DNA of 64,000 bases from Variovorax sp. OK212 (lineage in GTDB: Bacteria > Pseudomonadota > Gammaproteobacteria > Burkholderiales > Burkholderiaceae_C), in assembly GCF_900112425.1 (NCBI RefSeq), contig NZ_FOLP01000005.1, forward strand, positions 1-64,000, read 5' to 3'. Under the pieces are notes generated by a model. It did no database searches and was not told where the DNA came from. It saw nothing but the letters and a program-made list of their open reading frames with translations. Positions 52,769 through 62,190 of the stretch are shown piece by piece (within the stretch, counting starts at the first letter, position 1; each line of letters opens with the position of its first letter). Made by a program: the position numbers and the translations under genes.

Positions 52769-53896
52769 GTGCATCGGCTGGTCGTTCTCGTGGTGCCCGT
52801 GTTCGCGCTGCTCATGGCGTGCGAATTCGCCTGGGGGTGGCTGCGGCGGCGCAACAGCTACCGCTTCGGCGACACGCTCGGCAGCCTGAGCCAGGGCCTG
52901 CTGAGCCAGGCGCTCGCGGTGTGCACGCAGCTGTTCCAGATCGGCCTGTACGCGATGGTCTATCCGCTGGTCGCGGTCTGGACCCGGCCCGACTTCTGGG
53001 ACGGCGCCATCGGCTGGATCGTGGCCGTGCTGCTGTTCGACTTCTTCGACTACTGGCTGCACCGCGCGGGCCACGAGTCGGCCGTGTTCTGGGCCGCGCA
53101 CTCGGTGCATCACCAGAGCCAGCACTTCAACTTCTCCACCGCGCTGCGGCAGGAGAGCACCGTGGCCTTCCTGGGTTGGGCCTTCTACCTGCCGATGGCG
53201 GTGGTGGGCGTGCCGCCCGAGCAGTTCGGCCTGGCGGGGCTGATCGTGCTGGTCTACCAGTTCTGGATCCATACCGAGCACATCGGCAAGCTCGGCTGGT
53301 TCGACCGCGTGTTCTCCTCGCCCTCGAACCACCGCGTGCACCACGCGGTGAACGACGGCTACCTCGACCGCAACTACGGCGGCATGCTGGTGGTGTGGGA
53401 CCGCCTGTTCGGCACCTTCGCCGAAGAGAAGGAGCCCTGCGTCTACGGCACGCGCAAGGCACTGGCCAGCTTCGACCCGGTGCGCGCCATCCTCGGACCG
53501 TACCTGCCGCTGCTGCGCGACGCATGGCACACGCGGCGCTGGCGGGACAAGGCCGCCGTGTGGTTCAAGCCGCCCGGCTGGCGCCCGGCCGACGTGGCGG
53601 CGCGCTTCCCCGATGCGCCGTTCTCGATGGAAGAAGCCAGGCAGCTCCACGGCCCGGCGCTGACACGCATACAAGCGGCATCGGCCTCGGTGCATTTCGC
53701 GAGCTGGGTCGGCGTGACGCTGGCCTTCCTGTGGCGCGCCGACGACCTGGCGTTCCACACCGGCCTGGCGCTGCTCGCACTGGCGGTCGGCGGTTTCTGG
53801 ACCCTCGGCGCGGTGCTCGACGCGAAGCTGCGGCTGCGATGGGCGTGGGGCGCGCAGCTCGCGCTGCTCGCGCTTTCCGCGTGGCTGCTGACTTGA
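52769..53896 (+). CDS. Sterol desaturase/fatty acid hydroxylase family protein
   Basis: 375 residues from GTG 52769. The N-terminal membrane domain holds the histidine clusters of the diiron site: WLHRAGHE, HSVHHQSQHFN, HTEH and NHRVHHAVND. The C-terminal ~120 residues add two hydrophobic segments (FASWVGVTLAFLW, LALLALAVGGFW). These enzymes hydroxylate or desaturate lipid chains. It follows the ketosynthase by 52 bp, which suggests it modifies the acyl product. Confidence 0.85.
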   Translation: MHRLVVLVVPVFALLMACEFAWGWLRRRNSYRFGDTLGSLSQGLLSQALAVCTQLFQIGLYAMVYPLVAVWTRPDFWDGAIGWIVAVLLFDFFDYWLHRAGHESAVFWAAHSVHHQSQHFNFSTALRQESTVAFLGWAFYLPMAVVGVPPEQFGLAGLIVLVYQFWIHTEHIGKLGWFDRVFSSPSNHRVHHAVNDGYLDRNYGGMLVVWDRLFGTFAEEKEPCVYGTRKALASFDPVRAILGPYLPLLRDAWHTRRWRDKAAVWFKPPGWRPADVAARFPDAPFSMEEARQLHGPALTRIQAASASVHFASWVGVTLAFLWRADDLAFHTGLALLALAVGGFWTLGAVLDAKLRLRWAWGAQLALLALSAWLLT

Positions 53897-53950
53897 TCCT
53901 GGCCTGAGCCTCGCTATGCTCGGCGCCTCCCTCCCCCGGAAGCTCCCACC

Positions 53951-54433
53951 ATGCGCAGGCTGGCCACACCGCAGGACATCGACAGCGTCTTCGCCCTCTA
54001 CATGCACGAGAAGGTCGTTCCCTTCCTGGGCTACGACCCGATGCCGCTGGAAGACTTCCGCGCCATCTACCGGGAGCTGCTCGGCGGCGGCTCCTTCTAC
54101 GTCTACGAACACGAAGGCAGGATCGCCGGCTTCTACCGCGCCGTTCGCTACCCCGGGCGCGTGCAGCATGTGGCCTGCCTGGGCACGCTGGCGGTCGACC
54201 CGGCCTTCCATGGCCAGGGCATCGCGCGGGCCATGGTCACCGAGGCCATCGACACGCTGAAGGCGGCCGGCGTCAAGCGCATCGAGCTCTTCGCCGAAAG
54301 CGACAACGCGACCGCGCTGCGCTTCTACGACAAGCTGGGCTTCGAGCGCGAAGGCACGCTGCGCAAGTTCTACAAGCGCGCCGGCGATGCGGACTATGTC
54401 GACGAGTACGTGATGGCGCGGCTGTTCGACTGA
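53951..54433 (+). CDS. GNAT family N-acetyltransferase
   Basis: 160 residues. The acetyl-CoA motif LGTLAVDPAFHGQGIARAMV and the later NATALRFYDKLGFEREGTLRK (RimI/RimL-like ending) are clear, and the C-terminus reads YVDEYVMARLFD. It is convergent with copA. Whether it belongs to the acyl cluster 54 bp upstream or is independent cannot be told. Confidence 0.87.
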   Translation: MRRLATPQDIDSVFALYMHEKVVPFLGYDPMPLEDFRAIYRELLGGGSFYVYEHEGRIAGFYRAVRYPGRVQHVACLGTLAVDPAFHGQGIARAMVTEAIDTLKAAGVKRIELFAESDNATALRFYDKLGFEREGTLRKFYKRAGDADYVDEYVMARLFD

Positions 54434-54452
54434 ACAGCCGGCCGCGACGACA

Positions 54453-56738
54453 TCAGGGCTTCCAGCGCCGCAGCAGCAGCGCATTGGCCATCACGCTCAC
54501 GCTCGACAACGCCATCGCCGCACCGGCCACCACCGGGCTCAGCAGGCCGAAGGCCGCGAGCGGAATGCCGGCCACGTTGTAGGCAAAGGCCCAGAACAGG
54601 TTCTGGCGGATCTTCGCCACCGTGCGCGCCGACAGCTCGAAGGCCTGCGCCACCAGCGCAAGGTCGCCGCGCATCAGCGTGATGCCGGCCGCTTCCATCG
54701 CCACGTCGGTGCCGCCGCCCGAAGGCGCCATCGCCATGCCGACGTCGGCCGCGGCCAGGGCCGGCGCGTCGTTGGCGCCGTCGCCGACCATCGCGACGAC
54801 GTGCCCGTTCTTCCTCAAGGCGCTGACCTGCGCGGCCTTGTCGGCCGGCAGCACGTCGGCGCGCACGTCGCCGGCATCGATGCCCAGGCGCGCCGCCATC
54901 GCCTGCGCCGCGCGCAGGTTGTCGCCCGAGATCATCACCACGCGCAGGCCGCGCGCACGCAGCGCGCGAACGGCTTGCGCGGCCTGCGGCTTCGGCTCGT
55001 CGGCGAATGCCAGCAAGGCTTGCACATGCGCGGCGCCCGCCTCGTCGAAACGCAGCAGCGCGGAGACCGTCGCGCCCTGCGACTGCAGGCGGTCGACCTC
55101 GGCCTCGTCGGGCATGGCGTCGAGCTCGCGGCACCAGCGCAGGCTGGCAATCGCCCAGTGGGTGCCGGCCACATCGCCGCGCACGCCGCGGCCCGGCCAT
55201 GCCTGCATCACGCCCAGCGCGGGCACCTGCACGTGGCGCTGCGCCGCGGCCGACAGCACCGCCTTGGCGAGCGGGTGTTCGCTGCCGCTCTGCAGGCTGG
55301 CGGCCGTGGCCAGCAATTCGTCTTCGCCGATCGAAGCACCCGCCAGTGACACCGCCTGCACCATCGGCACCAGCGCCGTGAGCACCGGGCGGCCCACCGT
55401 CAAGGTGCCGGTCTTGTCGAACGCGACCGTGTCCACGCGGTGCGCGATCTCCAGCGCCCGCGCGTCCTTGATCAGGATGCCGTGGCGCGCCGCCACGCCC
55501 GTGCCCGCCATCACCGCGACCGGCGTGGCCAGGCCCAGGGCACAGGGGCAGGCAATGACGAGCACCGCCACGGCGTGGATCAACGCCGTCTCGATGCCGG
55601 CGCCCGCCACCAGCCAGCCCGCCAGCGTGGCCAGCGCAATCACCAGCACCACCGGCACGAACACGGCCGCGACCTTGTCGACCAGCCGCTGGATCGGTGC
55701 CTTCGCGGCCTGTGCGTCCTCGACCAGCCGGATGATGCGCGCCAGCACGCTCTCGGCGCCGACCGCGCGCACCTCCACCACCATGCGGCCGTCGCCGTTC
55801 ACGGCACCGCCCGTCAGCGCGTCGCCCGGGCCCTTGGCCACGGGCAGCGGCTCGCCGGTGAGCATCGATTCATCGACTTCGGATTGCCCTTCGACCACCA
55901 GCGCATCGGCCGGCACGCGTTCGCCGGGCCGCACCGCGAGGCGGTCGCCCACCATCACCTCGGCCAGCGGCACGTCGCTTTCCTTGCCGCGCGCACCGAC
56001 CAGGTGGGCGATTTCGGGGCGCAGTTGCTGCAGCGCGCGAATGGCCGACGTGGCCTGGCGCTTGGCGCGCGCCTCGAGCCACTTGCCGAGCATCACCAGC
56101 GTGATCACCACCGACGAGGCCTCGAAGTACAGGTGCGGCATGGCACCGTGCCCGGCATGCTCGCCGGTGGCGGAGCGCCACCAGAGCCACAGCGACAGGC
56201 CGAAGGCCGCGCTGGTGCCCAGCGCCACCAGCAGGTCCATGTTGCCGGTGCGCGCCCGGGCCGCATGCCAGCCGGCGCGGTAGAAGCGCGCGCCCAGCCA
56301 GAACTGCACCGGCGTGGCCAGCAGCAGCTGCACCCAGGGCGGCAGCATCCAGTCCTGCCCGAAAGGGTCGCCGAGCATCGGCGCCAGCAGCGGGATCGAC
56401 AGCGCCAGGCCGACCGCGACCGGTCCGAAGCCGTGCCATGGCGAGAGCGCCGCGGCTTCGTCGGCCGCGGTGGCCGCCGCGCGCGGCTCGTAGCCGGCGG
56501 CGCGCACGGCGCGGCGCAGGCGCACGTCCATGTCGTCGATGCCGCCTTTGTCGCCGCTGCCTGGAGTAGTGACCACGCGGGCCGATTCCGTCGCCAGGTT
56601 CACGCTCACGTCCTGCACGCCGGGCACGTTCTTCAGGGCACGCTCGACGCGCATGACGCACGAGGCGCAGGTCATGCCGCCGACCGAGAGGTCGAGCGTG
56701 GCGGCGGCGGACACAGGGGATGACTGCAGGTTTTCCAT
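54453..56738 (-). CDS. copA: Copper-translocating P-type ATPase (CopA)
   Basis: 761 residues. One N-terminal heavy-metal domain (C24 and C27 in [13 protein letters not shown]), six to eight membrane helices including the ion-binding CPC in [19 protein letters not shown], the phosphorylation motif [22 protein letters not shown] and the [20 protein letters not shown] hinge motif. It exports Cu(I) across the inner membrane. The promoter at 56745-56775 has the 19-bp spacer typical of CueR control, and copZ and cueR are divergently transcribed next to it. Confidence 0.93.
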   Translation of the reverse strand: MENLQSSPVSAAATLDLSVGGMTCASCVMRVERALKNVPGVQDVSVNLATESARVVTTPGSGDKGGIDDMDVRLRRAVRAAGYEPRAAATAADEAAALSPWHGFGPVAVGLALSIPLLAPMLGDPFGQDWMLPPWVQLLLATPVQFWLGARFYRAGWHAARARTGNMDLLVALGTSAAFGLSLWLWWRSATGEHAGHGAMPHLYFEASSVVITLVMLGKWLEARAKRQATSAIRALQQLRPEIAHLVGARGKESDVPLAEVMVGDRLAVRPGERVPADALVVEGQSEVDESMLTGEPLPVAKGPGDALTGGAVNGDGRMVVEVRAVGAESVLARIIRLVEDAQAAKAPIQRLVDKVAAVFVPVVLVIALATLAGWLVAGAGIETALIHAVAVLVIACPCALGLATPVAVMAGTGVAARHGILIKDARALEIAHRVDTVAFDKTGTLTVGRPVLTALVPMVQAVSLAGASIGEDELLATAASLQSGSEHPLAKAVLSAAAQRHVQVPALGVMQAWPGRGVRGDVAGTHWAIASLRWCRELDAMPDEAEVDRLQSQGATVSALLRFDEAGAAHVQALLAFADEPKPQAAQAVRALRARGLRVVMISGDNLRAAQAMAARLGIDAGDVRADVLPADKAAQVSALRKNGHVVAMVGDGANDAPALAAADVGMAMAPSGGGTDVAMEAAGITLMRGDLALVAQAFELSARTVAKIRQNLFWAFAYNVAGIPLAAFGLLSPVVAGAAMALSSVSVMANALLLRRWKP

Positions 56739-56744
56739 GGGTGA

Positions 56745-56775
56745 AGGCTAAGGCTTCACACGATGGCAAGGTCAA
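56745..56775 (-). promoter_or_regulatory. CueR-type copA promoter with 19-bp spacer
   Basis: On the minus strand a -35 TTGACC (complement of 56770-56775) and -10 TAGCCT (complement of 56745-56750) are 19 bp apart, with the imperfect dyad CCTTGCC...GAAGCCTT between them. This matches the MerR/CueR promoter layout (E. coli copA: TTGACCTTCCCCTTGCTGG). The copA start follows 6 nt beyond the -10, so the leader would be very short. Confidence 0.75.
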
Positions 56776-56889
56776 GCGGAAAATTGCAGTGTCCCTGCGC
56801 TGGACGTTGACATCGTGAGAGGGTTCAGACTGCGGTCTCTTTCCCAGTCAACCATTCATTCATTCATCCACTTCGAAGGAGCCAGAACG

Positions 56890-57084
56890 ATGAGCCAGAA
56901 ATTCCAGGTCACAGGCATGAGCTGCGGTCACTGCGTGCGCGCGGTGCAGAACGCGGTGCAGACGGTGGACCCCGAGGCGCAGGTCACGGTCGATCTCGAG
57001 ACCGGCCATGTCGACGTGCTGAGCGAACAGCCGCGCAAGGACATCGTGGTGGCGATCGAAAACGCGGGCTACGCCGTCCAATGA
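56890..57084 (+). CDS. copZ: Copper chaperone (heavy-metal-associated domain, CopZ-like)
   Basis: 64 residues from ATG 56890 (ribosome site AAGGAG). The metal-binding loop is GMSCGHCVRAVQ with C12 and C15, and the ferredoxin-like fold ends AIENAGYAVQ. It hands Cu(I) to CopA or buffers it. The gene is divergent from copA, and its stop overlaps the cueR start by 4 nt. Confidence 0.9.
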   Translation: MSQKFQVTGMSCGHCVRAVQNAVQTVDPEAQVTVDLETGHVDVLSEQPRKDIVVAIENAGYAVQ

Positions 57085-57482
57085 GCGGCCCCGTCACCAT
57101 CGGCGAAGCGGCGCAACGCTCCGGCGTGTCGGCCCGCATGGTCCGGCACTACGAAGGGCTGGGCCTGCTGCCGGCGGTGGCGCGCACCGAGAGCGGCTAC
57201 CGCCAGTACGGCGACGCCGACATCCACACGCTGCGCTTCATCAAGCGCTCGCGCGACCTGGGTTTCTCGATGGAGGAAATCGCCGAGCTGGTCGGCCTGT
57301 GGAACAACCGCCGCCGCGCCAGCGCCAGCGTGAAGCGCATCGCCGAAAAGCACCTGGGTGAACTGGAACAGCGCATCGCGGACATGCAGTCCATGCGCAA
57401 CACGCTGTCCCACCTGGTTCACTGCTGCCACGGCGACGCCAGGCCGGAGTGCCCGATCCTGGACGACCTGAGCAAGGTCTAG
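57081..57482 (+). CDS. cueR: Cu(I)-responsive MerR-family regulator CueR
   Basis: 133 residues. The winged helix-turn-helix TIGEAAQRSGVSARMVRHYE and IKRSRDLGFSMEEIAELVGL is typical. The C-terminal metal loop CCHGDARPECPI has two Cys separated by seven residues, the CueR spacing for Cu(I)/Ag(I). It should activate the 19-bp-spacer copA promoter nearby. It converges with the TerB-like gene 4 bp away. Confidence 0.9.
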   Translation: MSGPVTIGEAAQRSGVSARMVRHYEGLGLLPAVARTESGYRQYGDADIHTLRFIKRSRDLGFSMEEIAELVGLWNNRRRASASVKRIAEKHLGELEQRIADMQSMRNTLSHLVHCCHGDARPECPILDDLSKV

Positions 57483-57486
57483 GCGC

Positions 57487-58452
57487 TCAGGCGCCGCGCA
57501 CCAGCGACAGCACCTTGCCCGCGTCCAAGGTGCGGGCCTTTTCCTGGATCGCCGGCAGGTACTGCGCCTGCAGGCCCTGCCCTTCCTTGACCACGCCCGA
57601 AAACGCGTCCTTCAGCATCTGCGTGGAAAGCGTGCGGCCGCCGGCGTAGTAGCGCTTGGCCACGTGGCCCAGCGCATAGGTCGCGGCAAAGCTCATCCCC
57701 GAACTCACGGCCTGGTTGCCCAGCCCGCGCAACAGGCCGCCGCCGACCTTGCCGAGCAGGCCGCCGAGCAGCTTGCGCCCGGCCTGCTCCAGGTACTGCG
57801 AGGTCAGGCCCACGCCGACCGTCGCCAGGAAGTCCTTGATGTGGCCGCTGTCGAGCTGGTACCCATGGGACTGGCCGATGCGATAGACCAGTTTCATCTG
57901 CAACGGAATGATCGCCATGGTCGACAGGGTCTCGGGCAGCAGCTCGAGCGCACCGTTCAGGATGGCGGCGTTCAGGATCGACTTGTCGAGCTCGGCGCTG
58001 TCGGGGGCGCTCGGCGCGCCGGCCGCCGTGGCCACCGCCGCCGTTGCGGCGCCCGCAGCCGCGGCCGCAGCTGCCACTGGCACCGCGGCAATCTCCTCCG
58101 CCTGCTGCGAAAACCCGGCCGCCGACGCGTCCAGCCCAAGCGACGTGCGCACGTCGGCCAGGAACATGCGCTCGGCCTGCGACTGCGTGCCGTCGGCGTC
58201 GCAGACGCACACCGCCATCTCATAGGCCAGCTGCCGCGCCTCGGTGCTCTTGAGCTCGCCGGCCACCGAGGCCAGCGACACCCGCTTCATCAGCACGTCC
58301 TGGTAGAGCGTCGGCAGGTTCACGCCATCGGCCTGCGACAGGCCCTCGGCGATGCGCCTGATCTCCTCGCGTTCGCGCTCGTGCTTCTCGCCATCGACAA
58401 AGGCAGCCAGCAGGGACAGGGTAACTATCGACTTTGTTTCCGAAGGTGTCAT
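57487..58452 (-). CDS. TerB/DUF697 two-domain protein
   Basis: 321 residues from ATG 58452. The N-terminal TerB-like helical domain starts VTLSLLAAFVDGEKHERERE with a paired Asp/Glu pattern and LAYEMAVCVCDADGTQSQAE. An Ala-rich linker (about 130-155) leads to a DUF697-like segment with LQMKLVYRIGQSHGYQLDSG and glycine-rich GGLLGKVGGGLLRGLGNQAV. Function unknown; TerB proteins are linked to tellurite and envelope stress, and DUF697 to GTPase partners. Its start borders the candidate origin. Confidence 0.7.
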   Translation of the reverse strand: MTPSETKSIVTLSLLAAFVDGEKHEREREEIRRIAEGLSQADGVNLPTLYQDVLMKRVSLASVAGELKSTEARQLAYEMAVCVCDADGTQSQAERMFLADVRTSLGLDASAAGFSQQAEEIAAVPVAAAAAAAGAATAAVATAAGAPSAPDSAELDKSILNAAILNGALELLPETLSTMAIIPLQMKLVYRIGQSHGYQLDSGHIKDFLATVGVGLTSQYLEQAGRKLLGGLLGKVGGGLLRGLGNQAVSSGMSFAATYALGHVAKRYYAGGRTLSTQMLKDAFSGVVKEGQGLQAQYLPAIQEKARTLDAGKVLSLVRGA

Positions 58453-59019
58453 TTGTACGAAATTTCGCAATATGAAGGACTGGGTTCGGTCGCCGGACGG
58501 AGCGAAGGTTCCGCCGCCCGTTCTCCCCACAAACCTTGGGCAACTCTGTGGATAACCTTCGTACTACCGTGTAGGGGTTCTGCAAGTGGTTGATCTACAA
58601 GGGAAATCTACATTCTGCTCAAAAATTGAGCAATGAATTTCTCTGCGCCGAAACCGTCTTTCGCAGATTTCCGGAGGGGAGTCAAAGGACAACTCTGGGG
58701 ACACTTTTTGGACAAGCCATCGGTTATCCACAGGCCCGACCGGTTACCCCATGTTGTTCATATGGCGGGTACAAACCCGAAGCAGGGCTGCGCACAGTGA
58801 CGGACGTATGACAAGTGCTTGTCGCATAACGAAAAAAGCGGCATGTCCACAGAAGAGTGCGACCCTTATCTACTACTACTAATTTGAATAAGAAGAATAA
58901 GAAGATAGGGAACAGGGAAAGCTGCGCGCAAAAAAAAGGCCGCGAACGGCCGCGCCGGTCCACGGCGCCTTGGGCGGAACACGGTCCTGCCGCTCCTTTG
59001 CCCTCGCTAACATCCGCGG
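58453..59019. other. Gene-free AT-rich region: candidate replication origin
   Basis: 567 bp without a convincing gene, clearly more AT-rich than its surroundings. Two perfect DnaA boxes face each other: TGTGGATAA at 58547-58555 and TTATCCACA at 58724-58732. Weaker matches are ATGTCCACA (58843-58851), TTATCTACT (58866-58874) and TGATCTACA (58590-58598). CTACTACTACTAA (58870-58882) resembles a DnaA-trio, and it is followed by an A/T-rich stretch with AATAAGAAGAATAAGAAG to about 58907. parS sites lie 31-32 kb away. Without dnaA adjacent or a skew plot this stays a candidate. Confidence 0.5.
58930..58951 (-). terminator. Orphan UUCG-loop terminator on the minus strand
   Basis: On the minus strand GGCCG-TTCG-CGGCC is followed by eight T residues (complement of 58930-58937). 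No minus-strand gene ends here; creB on the plus strand starts 69 nt further right. It could stop antisense transcription from entering the candidate origin. Confidence 0.65.
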
Positions 59020-59814
59020 ATGAGCTTCAAACCCCGGATCCTGATCGCCGAAGACGAATCGGGTATCGCCGACACGCTGCAGTACGTCCTGAAAAGCGAC
59101 GGATTCATTCCGGTCTGGTGCGCCACGGCCGAGGAAGCCATCGCCCAGTTCGCGCAGGAACCGCCGGCGCTGGCCATCCTGGACATCGGATTGCCCGACC
59201 TGAACGGCTTCGAGCTCTTCAAACGCCTCCAGGCGCTCAATCAGTCGATGGGCGGCCCGGAGGTACCGATGGTGTTCTTGACGGCCCGCAGCGACGAAAT
59301 AGACCGCGTGGTGGGCCTTGAACTGGGTGCGGACGACTACATTGCCAAGCCGTTCTCGCCACGCGAGCTGGTGGCACGGGTCCGCACGATCCTGCGGCGC
59401 AGCGCCAGGAACGGCCCAGGAGCCCCGCCAGCGACCGCACCCGCGAACCATGGGGTACCCCATCAAATCGCGCCTGCGGCGCCTCCTGCGGGCCCGCAGG
59501 CCCCTGCAATGCCGTTCCTGCTCGACAACGAGCGCATGCAGATCCGGTATTACGGCCGCCTGCTCGAACTCTCGCGCTACGAATACGGCCTGCTGAGACT
59601 GCTGGTGCAGCGCCCCGGCCGCGTCTTCACGCGCGACGAACTGCTGCAGCTGGTCTGGGACGACGCGAGCGACAGCTTCGACCGCACGGTCGACGCCCAC
59701 ATCAAGACCCTGCGCGCCAAACTCAAGGCGATCGCGCCCGAGGTCGAGCCGATCCGCACGCTGCGCGGCACCGGCTACGCACTGAACGAAGAACTGCCCG
59801 CCAAGGCGTCGTGA
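59020..59814 (+). CDS. creB: CreB-like OmpR-family response regulator
   Basis: 264 residues. The receiver has RILIAEDESGIADTLQYVLK, the phosphorylated Asp in LAILDIGLPDLNGFELF and Lys in DDYIAKPFSPRELVARVR. An unusually long Pro/Ala linker (about 128-165, GPGAPPATAPANHGVP) leads to the winged helix ending IRTLRGTGYALNEELPA. The N-side and the partner kinase resemble CreB. The kinase gene starts inside its stop region (4-nt overlap). Confidence 0.85.
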   Translation: MSFKPRILIAEDESGIADTLQYVLKSDGFIPVWCATAEEAIAQFAQEPPALAILDIGLPDLNGFELFKRLQALNQSMGGPEVPMVFLTARSDEIDRVVGLELGADDYIAKPFSPRELVARVRTILRRSARNGPGAPPATAPANHGVPHQIAPAAPPAGPQAPAMPFLLDNERMQIRYYGRLLELSRYEYGLLRLLVQRPGRVFTRDELLQLVWDDASDSFDRTVDAHIKTLRAKLKAIAPEVEPIRTLRGTGYALNEELPAKAS

Positions 59815-61265
59815 CCCGGCGCACGCGGATCTTCATCGGCATCCTGCTGATCTACACGGCGGGCATCGCCTTCCTGCTGTACCGCGTCGTTTCCGACATC
59901 GACCCGCGCTACCGCGAGTCGGCCGAGGAATCGCTGGTCGAGACCTCGCAGCTGGTGGCCAGCCTGGTCGAGCAGGACGTCATTGCCGGCGCCATCAACA
60001 CGGCGCGGCTGGAACCGCTGTTCCGCACGGTCTATGCGCGTGAGTTTTCCGCGCAGATCTACAACCTGCACAAGAGCCGCGTCGAGCTGCGCGTGTACGT
60101 CACCGACCGCAGCGGGCGCGTGATGTTCGACTCGCTCGGCAGGAACCTGGGCGCCGACTATTCGCAATGGAGCGACGTGAGCCGCACGCTCGCCGGGCTG
60201 TACGGCGCGCGCACCTCGCGCGACGTCGACGGCGACCCGCGCACCTCGGTGATGTACGTCGGCGCGCCGATCCGCTGGAACAACGAGATCGTCGGCATGG
60301 TCAGCGTCGGCAAGCCGGTGCAGAGCTTCGGCCAGTTCGTGGAAGACGCGCGCGGACGCACGATCTGGGTGGGCGTGGGTTCGGCGCTCGCGCTGCTGCT
60401 GCTCACCTTGATCGTTTCGGTCTGGCTGGTGCGGCCCTTCGGGCTGATCCGCGACTACTGGACCTGGGTGCGCGCCCAGAACCGCGTGGGCAGCCTGAGC
60501 CTGTCGCGCATGGCGCGGCGCGCGGTCGACGGCGTGCGCACGGGCTTCAACGAAATGCGCGACGCGCTCACCGGGCGCAACTACGTGGCCGACTACGTGC
60601 AGACCTTCACGCACGAAGTGAAGAGCCCGCTGTCGGCGATCCGCGGCGCGGCCGAGCTGCTGCAGGAACCGTCGATGCCGCACGCGGAGCGCGAGCGTTT
60701 CCTGAAGAACATCGAACGCGAGACGCAGCGCATCCAGGAAATCGTCGACCGCATGATGGAGCTCACCGCGCTGGAGACGCGGCGCACGCTCGACCGCACC
60801 GACGCGGTGGCGCTCGGCCCGCTGATCGAGGACATCGTGCTCAGCGCGCAGCCCGCGGCGGCCAAGCGCAACATCCGGCTGCTGGTGAACATCCGCGACG
60901 GGGCGCGCGCCGAAGGCGATCCGTTCCTGCTGCGCCGCGCCATCAGCAACCTGCTGGACAACGCCATCGACTTTTCACCGCGCGACAGCGAGGTGCTGCT
61001 CACGCTGGAAACCACCTCGAAGCTTGCGCGCGTGAGCGTGCGCGACCACGGCCCGGGCATTCCGGAATACGCACAGGAAAAAGTCTTCCAGAAGTTCTAT
61101 TCGCTCGCCAGGCCGCACAACCAGAAGAAGAGCACGGGGCTCGGCCTGGCGTTCGTGAAAGAAATCGCGGCACTGCACCGCGGCCGCATCGAGCTCGGCA
61201 ATGCATCGCGCGGCGGCGCCGTTGCAACGCTCACGCTGCCGCTGCTGGCGGCCTCGCATCACTGA
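59811..61265 (+). CDS. creC: CreC-like sensor histidine kinase
   Basis: 484 residues from GTG 59811. The first helix (FIGILLIYTAGIAFLLYRVV), a periplasmic sensor with the conserved YVTDRSGRVMFDSLGRNLG of CreC, and a second helix (ALALLLLTLIVSVWLVRPFG) precede the H-box HEVKSPLSAIRGAAELL, the N-box ISNLLDNAIDFSP and G-boxes GPGIPEYAQEKVFQKFYS and STGLGLAFVKE. CreC responds to carbon metabolism in E. coli. The 3' end overlaps the convergent desaturase gene by 7 bp. Confidence 0.88.
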   Translation: MTRRTRIFIGILLIYTAGIAFLLYRVVSDIDPRYRESAEESLVETSQLVASLVEQDVIAGAINTARLEPLFRTVYAREFSAQIYNLHKSRVELRVYVTDRSGRVMFDSLGRNLGADYSQWSDVSRTLAGLYGARTSRDVDGDPRTSVMYVGAPIRWNNEIVGMVSVGKPVQSFGQFVEDARGRTIWVGVGSALALLLLTLIVSVWLVRPFGLIRDYWTWVRAQNRVGSLSLSRMARRAVDGVRTGFNEMRDALTGRNYVADYVQTFTHEVKSPLSAIRGAAELLQEPSMPHAERERFLKNIERETQRIQEIVDRMMELTALETRRTLDRTDAVALGPLIEDIVLSAQPAAAKRNIRLLVNIRDGARAEGDPFLLRRAISNLLDNAIDFSPRDSEVLLTLETTSKLARVSVRDHGPGIPEYAQEKVFQKFYSLARPHNQKKSTGLGLAFVKEIAALHRGRIELGNASRGGAVATLTLPLLAASHH

Positions 61266-62182
61266 ACCGGGTTCAGCGGCCTGAGCTCCGGACGCGGCGG
61301 CAGCGACTCGGGCAGGCGCAGGTCCCACACGAGGCCGCAGCGCTCGAGCAGCCTGAGCGTCCACCAGCCCGGGTCCCATTCGCCGGGCGCGAGTCCCAGC
61401 CGGGCCGAGCCCGGAAACGCGTGGTGGTTGTTGTGCCAGCTCTCGCCCATGGTCAGCAGCGAGGTCCACCGAATGTTGTGGCCCTGCACCGCGGCGCCGC
61501 GCACTTCGTAGTTCATCGCGCCCTGGTTGTGCGCGAACCAGCCGATCAGCCAGTGGCCCAGCACGCCCGCGGTGACACGCGCGCACACGCCCCAGAAAAC
61601 GAAGGCCCAGCCGCCCCAGAAGTGGAAGAGCATGGCCACGGGCAGTTGCTGCAGCATCCAGGTCCGCTCGAGCACACGCAGGAAACGGTCGTCGGCGATC
61701 AGGGGTTCGAGCTGGATGTGCGGCGGGTGCGAAAGATGAAGCTCGCAATGCAGCTGCCACCATGCGTCGGCCCAGAAGCCGCGGCCGTGCCGCAGGTAGT
61801 CGTGGCAGGTGGGCAGGCGCTGCGCGAGGTCGCGCAGTTCATGCTGGCGAAGAATGCCCAGCGGTCCGGCCATGCCGACCAGCACGCCGCAGTAGACCAA
61901 TGCGCAGCGCAACCACCGCGGGCATTGAAAGCTGTGATGGATCAGCTGCCGATGGCTGCCCAGCGAGTGGCCGAACAACAGCACGAACGCGGTGCTGGCA
62001 ACGAACAGCGCCAGGGCGTCCCAGCGAAAGAAAAAACAGCCGCCGAGCAGTGCGGCCGCGGCCATGCCGCAGAACCAGAGCGACTTGAGCGGTGCGTACC
62101 TGACCTCGCCTTCGAGCACCTGCGCCGCGAGATCGGCTGGCCCTGCACGAACACGGTGGTGGTCGAGGCCGGCCGGCTGCAC
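61259..62182 (-). CDS. Acyl-lipid/acyl-CoA desaturase family membrane protein
   Basis: 307 residues from GTG 62182, which has a GAGG ribosome site. Histidine boxes of membrane diiron desaturases are present: HSLGSHRQLIHHSF in the first half, CHDYLRHGRG and HCELHLSHPP in the middle, and ESWHNNHHAFPGSAR near the C-terminus. Four to five hydrophobic helices separate them. It is probably a delta-9 type desaturase. It lies 8 bp after the preceding membrane-protein gene, suggesting co-transcription. Confidence 0.83.
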   Translation of the reverse strand: MQPAGLDHHRVRAGPADLAAQVLEGEVRYAPLKSLWFCGMAAAALLGGCFFFRWDALALFVASTAFVLLFGHSLGSHRQLIHHSFQCPRWLRCALVYCGVLVGMAGPLGILRQHELRDLAQRLPTCHDYLRHGRGFWADAWWQLHCELHLSHPPHIQLEPLIADDRFLRVLERTWMLQQLPVAMLFHFWGGWAFVFWGVCARVTAGVLGHWLIGWFAHNQGAMNYEVRGAAVQGHNIRWTSLLTMGESWHNNHHAFPGSARLGLAPGEWDPGWWTLRLLERCGLVWDLRLPESLPPRPELRPLNPVQ

Positions 62183-62190
62183 CGCCCGCC

